Below are positions 1 through 9,618 of a stretch of 32,763 bases of DNA, piece after piece. The notes under the pieces were generated by a model. That model had not been told where the DNA came from, made no database searches, and saw nothing but the letters and a program-made list of their open reading frames with translations. The stretch is from Dimargaris cristalligena (lineage: Eukaryota > Kickxellomycota > Dimargaritomycetes > Dimargaritales > Dimargaritaceae). The stretch spans positions 1 to 32,763 of the forward strand of contig JANBQC010000309.1 in the NCBI GenBank assembly GCA_027576995.1, in the 5' to 3' direction. Position 1 is the stretch's first letter, and each line of letters opens with the position of its first letter. Both the position numbers and the translations under genes were made by a program.

Positions 1-218
1 CAATAAACTCTATATACGCTCACCCCCTAGTACTGACCAGTAAGTGTGCATCTAGTGCACGGGCCTCGCCTACGTCCTATGCTTACTTTATTCGGTTAGT
101 CTTGTCATCCCCCCCCTAACACTAGTAGCCTGCTTGGCCGTGTCCAACGCCCCGCCTACTGTTGGAAGCCTATCCCCGAGACTCTTGACGGACTAAGAGT
201 GGTTAACTCGGGCGACAT
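1..218 (+). repeat. Dispersed repeat family R2, copy 1 (left-truncated by the window edge)
   Basis: This stretch aligns with 29036-29712 once the LTR inserted there is removed. Shared blocks include AATAAACTCTATATA, CTAGTAGCC, GAAGCCTATCC, GGGCTTGG-like segments and GGACTAAGAGT, and both copies lose similarity just after GCRACA. Copy 1 keeps about a dozen CpG dinucleotides, while the other copy has none. The ACA end would suit an LTR terminus, but no matching TG start or target duplication is visible. No coding potential was seen. I infer a non-coding end of a transposable element. Confidence 0.6.
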
Positions 219-2349
219 ATTCAAAGGAAACCATATTCTGGGAGCTTTAATCAATGATTATGACCAGTCCAATATTTGACATTTCTGCCTTTGGTGTGAT
301 TCGGAAAGGCACAGTATCGATAAAGTAGCTGAAAAGGAACTCTATTGCCAGGGTGTGGCAAGGTCCGCCTAGAAACTGCGTTATCAAACACCACATTGGT
401 CTGGTCGGTGTATTGTCCTATTAAGAGAGGCCAGGGGGGCCTGGTTAGAGTGTATAGGCCAATGCTAGCTCGATGGGTCACGTGGTACAGTTGACTGGCG
501 TCGGGGAATAAAATAAGCCAAAATCGGCCCTGCAAGAATCAGTAGTGCCAGGAGGTTTTGGTAAGAACAGCTCGGCGAGTTGTTCCCGGTCCTGCGTATA
601 TTCTCGCCGTAACGAATCGGACCCTGCATTGTCTGGGTTCTGGATATATAATACATAGTCCTAAAATGAGGTCGTCGAACTGGAGTTAAAGATGATATTT
701 CTTTAAAAGCCGACGTGGGGATTGATTTGACACACTGCTGATAAATTATCCGGCAGTAAGCGTATGGTGGGTGGCTGGCACATAACGGAACGAGTCAGCT
801 GCGGTCAGTCACTTGATATATATGAATAGGAGCGGTGCATGCGGTCTGAACCTGTTATCTAAATTCATAAGTAGGAGGTCCTCCTCGTTATAAGCACCAA
901 TATTTATCCACTCACTAACCACATGTCAGCCGAACCAGGGTTTTCGAGCGACACCCTGGTTGTAGGGATTCCTCTGTGATATTACAAACACGGGGCACAG
1001 AGTAGCACATTGACTAACTATAGTCTGAATGGGAGCTGGTCGGAATTCTATACACTGGCTACAGTGAAAGCCATTCAAACAAGGTGTTTGGGGATTCTTG
1101 GCCGTGGCTATCCACATGTTCTGCTGCATGGGCAGCATGGGGCTATGATCCTCTACATGACTGGCAGCCAAGCTAGTCATTAATTCCGGACACAGTATCT
1201 AGAGGGCTCAGTTGTGCATGGACAAGGCTCCCCTATTTATTTTATGGTCCAGATAGTTGAAGTAATTGTCCATCGGAGAGTAGGGCTGTTTAATTAAATC
1301 CGTGGTTTGCGGACGGTGTAATGGCTGCTGAAGGCCAGGCTGAGGAATATTACAGTCTCTAATTCAGCATTCACCGGAGCCCAACAGTGAACCAATAAAG
1401 TAAACCAACTGACGGTATGGTAAGAATCGAGATTGAATTGTCACGAACAACAACTATGAGATTTATTGAAACCAACCATTACTGGGGTCCTTATAATAGA
1501 ATACAGGGCCTGGAATAGCCTAGCGAACATAAGCTACAGAGGATAGATGATATTTGCCGTATCAGGATTAGGAAGGGCATCAAACATATCAGAACCATAT
1601 GTGACCAGTCGATACTGGGTATTCAAAGCCAGGCAGTATAATCCAGCGCGGGGCCAAAATGATGATTATGAAGATATTTGCGGGTAATTCGAATTGACAT
1701 CGGAAATAGCAAGTTGGGCGTTTTCACCCTTCAATACCCTTCTCCTCTCTTATGTTATTCACCCAATTCACTGTCTCGCCCACCAATCTCGAATAGCATG
1801 ATATTAATTAACACACTCATGCTGGCATATCTATATACCCATACCAACATTGTCGGTTATTGATTCCCTTGCTAACAACCCATCAGTCTACGGACCTCTT
1901 ACCTACGTTATATTCATACCGGTTCAGTTTGCTTCTGGCATTCTTTGTATATATTTCCTGTTTTAAACTTCAACTCTTCCCTCCCGGCCTTCTGTTTCCT
2001 ACTCATGGTCCCACGGCCCTCCTCCTCCTCCTTCTACCCTGCCGCATCCCAATAATGCCCCGAAATCCTGCCCTTTAGTGTCCTTTGGCATGATTACCGC
2101 ACTCCTCCAACACAACTTAAGCATGGTCTAAACCACCAGGTGTGACGCTATTTACTGTGGGTGGATTTCCGTAATCAGCCGATTTCAATTGGTGTGACTG
2201 CAAATGACCGTGGTTCCCATTTGATAAATAACTACCAGGCAGTTCCCGAATACATATACATGCATTACTATTTACTATCTTGCGGTTAAACTTATTTAGA
2301 CGGCCTTCAATACACTGATGACCACCATCCAATAAAAAGTAGAACAAGG
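219..2349. other. No supported gene; AT-rich, probably decayed repeat sequence
   Basis: I see no conserved domain, tRNA or intact gene. The longest open frames are on the minus strand, at 251-535 and 926-1180, and neither begins with a convincing ATG. The first follows an acceptor-like CTTGCAG. The second is cysteine-rich in its middle (CLNGFHCSQC) but matches no family I know. At 2117-2347 on the minus strand there is another 76-codon open frame of protein-like composition. I treat all of these as unassigned. Confidence 0.4.
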
Positions 2350-2803
2350 CCCTTAAACCCAGTTCCGCGGATTCTGCCTACCAGACTCCGTTAGTCGTTC
2401 GTACCAACCCCTGACCAACCCACTGCTGTCCAGATTCATATCTAGAAGAATTTTATGCGTGCCACCAATGTGCCCCCGAATATCACGGCTGTTAAGACTA
2501 CACCCCAAACCCGGCGACACCATGGCTTTTATTAGACTAAGCTCCATGAAATCTACCACCCAATCTCATCCCACTGCCCAGCCTCAGGTGGCTAACCCAG
2601 GTTTCCCCAGCCATCCCATGGCCATACAACTCCGCATTTTGAAACATCCCCTTTGCATTACCAAGATAGCCCAGACCACGCCAGCATCCGTAGTCGAATT
2701 CAAGCCCACCCACGCGGCTCTTATTAAGCCTAGTCCGGTGTACTCTGCCGTCGGGCCTTACCCTTTCACATTAGCCCCGAGACCATTTAATATTGGACTA
2801 TAA
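2350..2803 (+). other. Unassigned 150-codon open frame
   Basis: The plus-strand frame is open from just after a TAA near 2347 to the stop that ends at 2803. The first in-frame ATG is at 2468. The product would be basic, rich in proline, serine and threonine, with no signal peptide, membrane segment or recognised motif. The opposite strand also carries an open frame (2353-2559) of equally protein-like composition, so the coding strand is uncertain. It sits directly upstream of the gag-like repeat at 2841 and may be element debris. Confidence 0.2.
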
Positions 2804-2840
2804 TGACTCGATATGGCGAGGCTAAGGCGGAAACGGAAGA

Positions 2841-3556
2841 ATATGCAGTGCCGTGAGAACGTCGGCCATCGGCCTTCAGTATCCGGCTTCCAATTCATCC
2901 ACCGATTCTGATGACAACTTAAGGATGATCAATTATTTCAACGTTTACGATTGATTTCATCTGATATGACGAATTCTATGTGAATATTTTCCACGCCTTT
3001 CGGGAAGTCAACACCCGATTTGTGCTATTTATTTTCAGAACATGACCATACGCTATAACGAGTTTTATGAGAATGTTTTCATGCCTTTCGGGAAGTTAAC
3101 AGCCGATTAATGATTTGATATTCATGACAATGGCCATGTGCTATGGCGACTTGATAATGTTATTATGAGTTACGTATAATGGTATTTGGGATACTTAAAA
3201 ACGATTGCTTCACGTCCTTGATTTGGAGAGCCCTCTTCCTCTCAGGAAAGTAATACGTTTACGCATACCTTTCCATTTCTTTCACAATTTTAGGATTCCA
3301 TTGCAATAATTATCTATAAGTAAATCTTGTAATGATTGAAACGGTTATTTTCTACCAGTATATTGACTATTTCTATGGCCCGATTGATATTATGCCACCC
3401 CTCTATTTTGTTCCTTCTGGGGTTAACGTTCCTTTCTTGGTCGGCCAGGAGACACCCCCATCGACGCCAGCACGCCCTACGCCCGTGGCCGCAATGCCCA
3501 TGCGCATCTCCAAGCCTGGCAACCGATGGCCGGATCCTGACGGCAATACATATACA
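2841..3556 (+). repeat. Gag-like repeat family, copy A (5' region plus start of an ORF)
   Basis: Diverged but collinear with 30795-31410. Shared landmarks in order are ATATG(C/T)AGTGCCGTGAGAA near the start, CCACGCCTTTCGGGAAG-like segments, GACCAT..GCTAT, a GGAGAGCCCTCTTCCT-like block, and the beginning of a proline/threonine-rich ORF. Copy A contains two tandem units of about 89 bp (2970-3058 and 3059-3148), each with CCTTTCGGGAAGT, where copy B has one. Similarity ends near 3556, where a different repeat terminus is joined. I read this as the 5' region of a mobile element. Confidence 0.6.
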
Positions 3557-3631
3557 GCCGAGCTGAGCTTCACCCATATTCACTGTTGGTTTGAAGGCTC
3601 TTCCAATCCCCCCTCTCCCGAGTCTTCTTGA
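3392..3631 (+). pseudogene. Gag-like N-terminal ORF fragment, copy A
   Basis: This is a 79-codon open frame from ATG 3392. Its middle aligns with the ORF at 31248: both carry T/S-PPSTP-x-R, then P-x-RIS-x-P, then DPD-x-NT-Y/H-T, at similar spacing. Conservation of these peptide blocks despite large nucleotide divergence argues that the frame was once translated. Proline/threonine-rich, low-complexity N-termini are common in retroelement Gag proteins, but no zinc knuckle or capsid motif is visible. After residue 55 the frame enters the joined repeat terminus, and it ends soon after, so it is a truncated remnant. Confidence 0.35.
3549..3579 (+). repeat. Terminus of repeat family R1 fused to gag-like copy A
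   Basis: A segment of about 30 bp, ending in CACCCATAT, matches the ends of the R1 copies at 4376-4518 (plus), 30408-30552 (minus) and 32688-32763 (minus). In the conserved frame it reads YSRAELHPY, compared with YSQAELHPY and YSWAEFHPY elsewhere. Only the terminal 30 bp are present here. The join to copy A shows short microhomology (ATACA). Confidence 0.5.
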
Positions 3632-3764
3632 TTCCAGCGGGGATACCGTACGATGCCCCTATTACTACTGGCGTATGGCCCTCTGGCCACCTCCTCACAT
3701 GGGAATATTTACCGTGTTGCAACCTATTTATTCCTTAGCCCACATCTACTTTGTCTACCCCTAA

Positions 3765-4052
3765 AATTCCTTATATGTATACTCCCGGCCAGTGTACTTG
3801 GGTCCCAGTGGTAATGCCGTACCGACTGCGGCACTGGGCATCGGCCAAGCAGTTCATGGCAACGGGCTTACAGCCAGGGTGGAGCCACCTCCAACCGGAC
3901 AGGACTCTTGTGAAGGAGAACCTGACGCCGTTGCCGGGGCCAACTTTGGAATAGCTGCGGTAAACCCGCCATCGGCCTCTAACATCCATGTCCCTAACCA
4001 TAAGGTGCCTAACACCATTGTTAGACTAGACCAGGACGAAGACTCCGACTGA
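3765..4052 (+). other. Unassigned open frame with acidic C-terminus
   Basis: A 95-codon frame, open from after a TAA to TGA 4050-4052, with no in-frame ATG near its beginning. The product is rich in proline, alanine and glycine and ends in an acidic tail (RLDQDEDSD). The composition resembles the gag-like fragment upstream, so it may be a displaced internal segment of the same kind of element. I do not recognise a family. Two other frames are also open here, which lowers confidence. Confidence 0.2.
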
Positions 4053-4280
4053 GACAACAGGCGCACCTGCGACCGCACCATTCCGACTTAACCCTCTAAT
4101 TCTCCAATATAAAATGAAGGATGTACTAGGCGATGTAATGTCCCCCACCAGATGATTATTACTCCCATTTGCTCATTAAATATTCATTCGCGATTATACT
4201 CGTTTACCATTTCCTGTCTCGAACCGATAATAAATCCACTCATCGGTTATTATATCTACATACGCTCACCAATTCGCTAA

Positions 4281-4653
4281 GTATCACTAACACCGTATAT
4301 CGATATCCTCCCCCTTGGTTCCCCAACTCGAGGTACCAATCAAACTAACTCTTGGTGCTGTACACTTGGTAAGCATATGGGAGTAGTTCAACCAGGCTGT
4401 ATAACAAAAAATCCATTTGATGAGGCAAATACTACTGGTTGAAAATAAACATCCCAGCGATTTTCCCATACACATATCAGTTAAACCCTTATACAGCCAA
4501 GCTGAACTTCACCCATATACTGGTTCGGACTCTGATTCGGTAATAGAGTGGTTAGCCACTACAGCGGTACTTCTTGATCCATACTCTCGCATTTGTATTG
4601 ATATCCTCTGCCCCGCCTGCCAGAATGGTTGCCTGCCCTTGAAATCGCTATGA
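4281..4653 (+). pseudogene. R1-family coding relic (two frames, broken)
   Basis: Two adjoining plus-strand frames show peptide conservation with other copies. The first (4281-4442) ends with GVVQPGCITKNPFDEANTTG and a TGA; the minus-strand copy at 30.5 kb has GVQP, then KNQFDEANATG and a stop. The second frame (open to 4653) contains KPLYSQAELHPY, matched at 30.4 and 32.7 kb. Nucleotide homology ends at CACCCATAT (4510-4518), after which the copies differ. The last 45 codons hold a CPAC pair but no known domain. The shift between the frames may be an unrecognised intron or a frameshift. I do not recognise the protein family. Confidence 0.45.
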
Positions 4654-5156
4654 GCGGGTGATAGAGCCCAGTCTTATGTCAATATTACCGGTTTCACTAC
4701 GAGAATATGAAATCCACAATCCTACTGGTCCATCAGGTCTTGATGCAACGACTTTGCTGTGGACCTGGGCGTCCGGCTGAGCCCCATAATCTCAGAAAGT
4801 TGTATCGGATTCATTCCAGTTACAATATCAATCGGCCCCAACTATTCTTAAGGTATTAATAAAGTAAGTGCGGGCCTGATGTATTTATTAATTTTGGAAA
4901 GGTTTAGTCTAGCTTTATAAAGTAGCGATCATTGATTGAGCCAGGCTTTACTAATGAATACCCCCACTTCTCCGCCGATGTTCACCTTTAAACTATATGT
5001 AAAATCCTAAATGGTTGAAATGGACACCTCCCATATTGAGAATTTAACATAAATCAAACTAGGTATATTATATAAAAGTGCAAGACGGGCTACAGTGCAG
5101 AGTGTCGTCCTCAATATATTCGTAGTGGTATAAGTGCTATATCAATCGACCTTCCA
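4654..5156. other. Intergenic, nothing recognised
   Basis: AT-rich sequence between the repeat zone and the 3' end of PRP5. It should contain the PRP5 3' UTR. No ORF, tRNA or repeat copy was recognised. Confidence 0.5.
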
Positions 5157-8100
5157 TCAAAGTACAGTATAGCGCCCAGTAGCCTCGCCTGATGTGCCGT
5201 GTCCACTACCCCCCATACCGCCACCACCTCCACCTCCACCACCACCCCCTCGAGCCTCCGACTCCATGACTTGGACCGTGGTATCGGCTAATATACGGCG
5301 AATTTCGGTCCGGGCTTTTTCGACCGCTTGTTGTTGATGACTCTCGATGTATAGGTACAGTTTCCGCTCATCGCTACCGTTGGGGGGCTGCTTACCCGGC
5401 GGGAAAAAGGTACCTCGGGTAGTAATTGCTGCTCCGGTCAACTCCGTAATTTGGTCGATTTGGTCTTTGTTGGTGACCCGCCAGCGGGCCTTTTGCGGGA
5501 AGTCATTGATTTCGATTTCAAAGGAGAATAGTGGGTGTGCGGTTTCCTCGGTGTTGGTAGCAGGGTCGGCAGTGGCCGCATGATCGGATGGCATACTTTG
5601 AGTGCCCCCGTGAGCGGTTCCGGCTCCAGGGCGTTGGGCCGCTACCTCCAACTGTGCGTTAATCTCTGCCAGAATGTCGCGTGATTTAGATGGTCCATCG
5701 ACACCCGGGCCAGCGCTGGTAACCGCCTGGGCTGCCACAAGGGCGGCTGCCTTGCGAGCGGCTTCTAGGGCCGCATTCACAGGCGGGGTAGCCGTGGCTC
5801 CTGCTGGGCCATTGGCCGATTTGGCGGATATTGTGCGGCTCGTCTGTCGGATCGCAGTTTCGCCAGAGGTAAAGGCACCGCCAGAACCTTGCTCACCGTC
5901 GGACCGATCACCCGAGTTGGCATCCGCAGCCGCCACGTCGTCGTCGTCGTCATCATCATCATCATTTGCCCCATAGGCCTTCTTCTGCAGTTGTTTAATC
6001 TTGTCCCGGTCCTTGTCCAATTTCTCGAGGCCCTTACCGCCGAAGCCGGAACCGGAAAAGTGGGCTTCACCGGTTTCGACTTTCTGCCTAAACCGGTCGG
6101 CCAGCGCCTGTACCGGTACCGGTATGGGCGCGTTACTTTGCTTGAGGGCCTTCACGATGTCCACGGCGTACCGCTCTTGGTTAGGCGTCAGGAATGTGTA
6201 GGCGTCGCCTTGGTGGCCAGCTCGGCCCGTCCGTCCGACCCGATGGACGTAGTCCTCTAAGTGGTTAGGGCAATCGTAGTTGATGACATAGTTGAGGTTT
6301 TTGACGTCCAATCCGCGGGCCGCCACCGACGTGGCGATTAGAATCCGGGTTACGCCCTGTTTGAAATCGGTGATGGCACTGTCCCGATCCACCTGATCCT
6401 TGCCACCGTGGAGAGACATGCACGGGTAACCACGTCGCATCAGTTCCCGCAGCAGTTGATCCGCGGCATCCTGCCGGTCGACGAAGATCAGGCAGCGTGT
6501 CTGGAGCGAGTCGTCGGCGAAAGCGCGGCCGAGGATTTCGAGCAGACGGAAACTCTTAGCCCGCTCGTCGTCTAGTACTTCGACATGCTGAGTGACATCG
6601 GAGCACACCACACTCCGACCCCCTACGGTGATTTCTAAAGGGCGTCGCAGAATTTTGCGGGCTAGTGCCTCCATCTGACGCGGGAAGGTAGCCGAGAAGA
6701 GGACGGTTTGCCGATCGGGGCGAACATTGTTGACGATTCGCATAACCTGAGGCTCGAAGCCCATATCGAACATGCGGTCAGCCTCATCCAGAACCAGGTA
6801 GGTGACCCGGGCGAGACTCGTGAGTCGCCCGGCATTGGCGCATAGTAGATCGATTAAACGCCCGGGAGTGCACACAACTACCTCAGCTCCACGTTTGAGT
6901 TCGGCGATATTTTCTTTAATAGGGGACCCGCCGTACGCACACAGGGCTCGCAGACCCAGGGCCTTGGCAAACCACTTGCACTCCCTGTGGATTTGTACGG
7001 CCAGTTCTCGAGTGGGGGTCATAATAAGTGCAATCGGACCCTCTCCGGATTCGAGTGGCCGCTGGGACTTGATGTGCCGGAACATAGGCAGGAGAAAGGC
7101 CAGTGTTTTGCCACTGCCCGTTTTAGCCACGCCAATAATGTCCCGACCGGACAAAATGGCGGGGACCGCTTGGGCCTGAATTGGTGTTGGGGCAGCGAAA
7201 TTCAATTTTTTGATGATCTCGGTACTAGTTAGAGGTAAAAAAAGGAATAGGTGTTGGAGGGAGGGGGTGTTGGGAAATGGTACCAAAATCGGAAAGTACA
7301 AAGCAAAACGGGTCAGAAGGAGTATATAGTTGGTCAATGGAGCACACCTGGTCGAATGGGAGGATGGTGTGCGGTCGGCCACTAGCTTGGCAAATTTAGG
7401 AAAGGGATACACGCCAGTGCGGAACTAATGAATAGGTTATAGGAACAAAAAAGAGCACTCACCACCGTGCCGGAAGGCCGAATTGAGTCCACTTGCGAAC
7501 CGGCTTGGGACACTGCACACCCCGAATTTTAATGTCATCCAGCTCACTTCGGATGGCATCTACGGCCTCGGGTGTCAAGTCACGGAGTTCGGCAGGTTCG
7601 ATAAAGAAATCCTTTTGAAAGGCCTCGTAGTGCACCGCATTGTGGTCCACGATGGCCAGGTCTTTCTTTTTAATCCGTTTTGCCGCCATGCTAATTTGGG
7701 GGAAATGGTTTCGGATAATGAGTATATAAATGGAGTGGGTCATAAAGTGAGTAAGTGAGAATAACCCGGACCCAGTAGCTTGCCCATGCCATGCAGTATA
7801 GCCAGCCTATAGAAATGAAACAAGGTGCCGGGGATTGAGCCCGGGAGTGCAATGGCGCATCCAGGAGTGAAAAGCAGCTAAACATCAATTCCCATCAGGA
7901 CACAATTAAGAAATAATACTTACGCCAAAATGTCTTCGGCTGATTGTGCGCCGGATTCTTCAGGCTCTTCTAAGTCCGAGTCAAGCGCCGCAGCTTCAGC
8001 GAGGCTGGATACTGGGGCGGAGGAATCCGCAATAGAAACAGGGGTATTGTCGCGAGCAGAGCCTAGGTCTTGGCGTACCTGGTCCTCTGCCTGGATCTTT

Positions 8101-9027
8101 TTAACCTCGTCATTAACATCAACCATGAACATATCTAGGCTATCCTCGCCAGGTCCATCGATCGCCGGTGTCTCAATATTTGCCGAAGTCGCCCCAGACT
8201 CCCCGCTCATATCCGGAGACAGGTTGGTTTCCCCTTGATCTGTATCTGGTTCGACGGGGGGCAACTCCACCAGGCGGATTTTCTTACGTTTCCCCTGATG
8301 GCTGTCGTTATTGTCGTCACTGTCGCTGGCTTTAAACGCGGCCAAAGGTCGGACTGCTTTGGACCGCGCTTTAAATCCCAGCCGAAGGCTAGTGGATGGA
8401 CCAGCAGCGAGACCAGGTTTACCTAGAGTGGCCGGAGACGAGGCCGGGGCGCCTGTGGGTTTGAAATTAAATAGGGTAGTTTTACGGGAATTGGTCAGAG
8501 TAGAGAACCCGGTCGAAGCTAATGGGGATTGGACTGGTTTAGTAGTGCTTGTGGACACGTCTACAGAACTAGGTTGGTCCAATGAGGTTACCTTAGACAT
8601 ATCTGCCGCAGGTAAAGCCCCGGGAAGTGGCTCGGCAGTGGCGGTTGTAGCTGCTTAGATGGATTAGTAAACGGCAGGTTCAGGTCGGGTTCATAGGGTC
8701 GACGGAATACAGTGTGTAAAATAATAAGAGATATGTAAGTTTAGGGATAGGGGTGGCTATGCGTTTCACTAGCATACGCTTATTGTGCGTTTCTATTGCA
8801 GGGTCAGCTTATATGCAGCTAAAGCCATGCTATGCCAATGGACTACCAGTGTTCGGAAGAGGTGACAGGAACTTACCTATCGGACTGGGCTCGGCCACGG
8901 TCGTTGGAGGTGGGGTGGCCGTTCCTTCCTTAGCCTGGTTTTTGGATTCCCGTTCTTTGCGCCATTTCTCTAGCCGCTCACGCCGGAGCCGGATTTTCTC
9001 AGCCGCGTCAGATGTGGTGGAAGTCAT
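5157..9027 (-). CDS. PRP5: Pre-mRNA-splicing DEAD-box RNA helicase Prp5 (DDX46 orthologue)
   Basis: Four exons by my model: 9027-8877, 8650-7924, 7690-7463, 7224-5157. All phases agree and the product is 1057 aa, close to human DDX46. Prp5 uses ATP to remodel U2 snRNP and proofread the branch site during prespliceosome assembly in the nucleus. Visible motifs are PTPIQ (381-385), AKTGSGKT (402-409), PTREL (439-443), TPGR (488-491), DEAD (515-518), SAT (546-548), ARGLDV and HRVGRTGRAG. The C-terminus carries the KH-like domain typical of DDX46, then poly-Gly. Exon 1 has the LEKWRKER segment. The SF3B1-binding DPLD motif appears as DSLD (220-223), followed by a conserved NDEVKK. An Asp-rich run lies after the helicase core. 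The exon 3 block CPKPVRKWTQFG is the Prp5 signature just before the helicase core. Only the exon choices are inferred; family identity is secure. Confidence 0.93.
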
Positions 9028-9618
9028 GGAGTCAATGGGAAATGAATTCGACGGAATGGGAGCGAATCAGCAGTCCTTGGGGTGAAATGCGAAGTAAGAG
9101 GTTCTTGGAAGGTTGGATGTAGTTTAGAGCAAAGTCAAGAGAGGAATGGTGACCCAGAAGATACGTGGGGGCAGCTCAACTACTACAGCTACTGAGGAAG
9201 TGAATTCCGCGGCAAATAGGAAGAATGGTGGGGATATTAGGACTTGGTGGGCTAGCTACAAAAAAGTAGCCAGATTATCCACAATGTGTGTGGTGGCCCT
9301 TGCCGGTATGGGGGACCCTCTCCCAAAATCAGTGGCTGGCTAAATAGAGAAGGACCTCTATATCTCCTACCCATTTAGAAGAGCTTTGGCAATTTGCTTC
9401 CGCACCTCTCGATGCTTCCGGCGAACGTGCTATCATCTCCTGTCCAACCTCCCCTATTTCTTGACCTTGCCTATCCCCCTTGAGGCAGTTTTCCCTTATA
9501 CCTTACTTACTCTAAACTTCCATTTGATTTACATTGGGCCCTACTACTCGGACACACTTCCACATTTTCCCGATTATTCACATTACCTTTTCATCCATTT
9601 TTCATATAAAACACAACC
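9028..9618. promoter_or_regulatory. Divergent intergenic region of PRP5 and SPT5
   Basis: 591 bp separate the two start codons, so both promoters must lie here or overlap the 5' UTRs. Near SPT5 there is a pyrimidine-rich stretch (9400-9600) and TTCATATAAAACACAACC just before the ATG. A small GCTAC-A6-GTAGC inverted repeat lies near 9250. No recognised transcription-factor site was found. Confidence 0.5.

Noticed and set aside
3314..3583. Minus-strand 89-codon ORF overlapping gag-like copy A
   Set aside because: The plus-strand frame is the one conserved in copy B; the minus frame is a shadow.
7225..7412. The in-frame N-terminal extension of the PRP5 helicase exon
   Set aside because: It is hydrophobic, unconserved sequence of intron 3; the GTGAGT donor and the CTAACTAG acceptor give exact protein continuity with exon 3.
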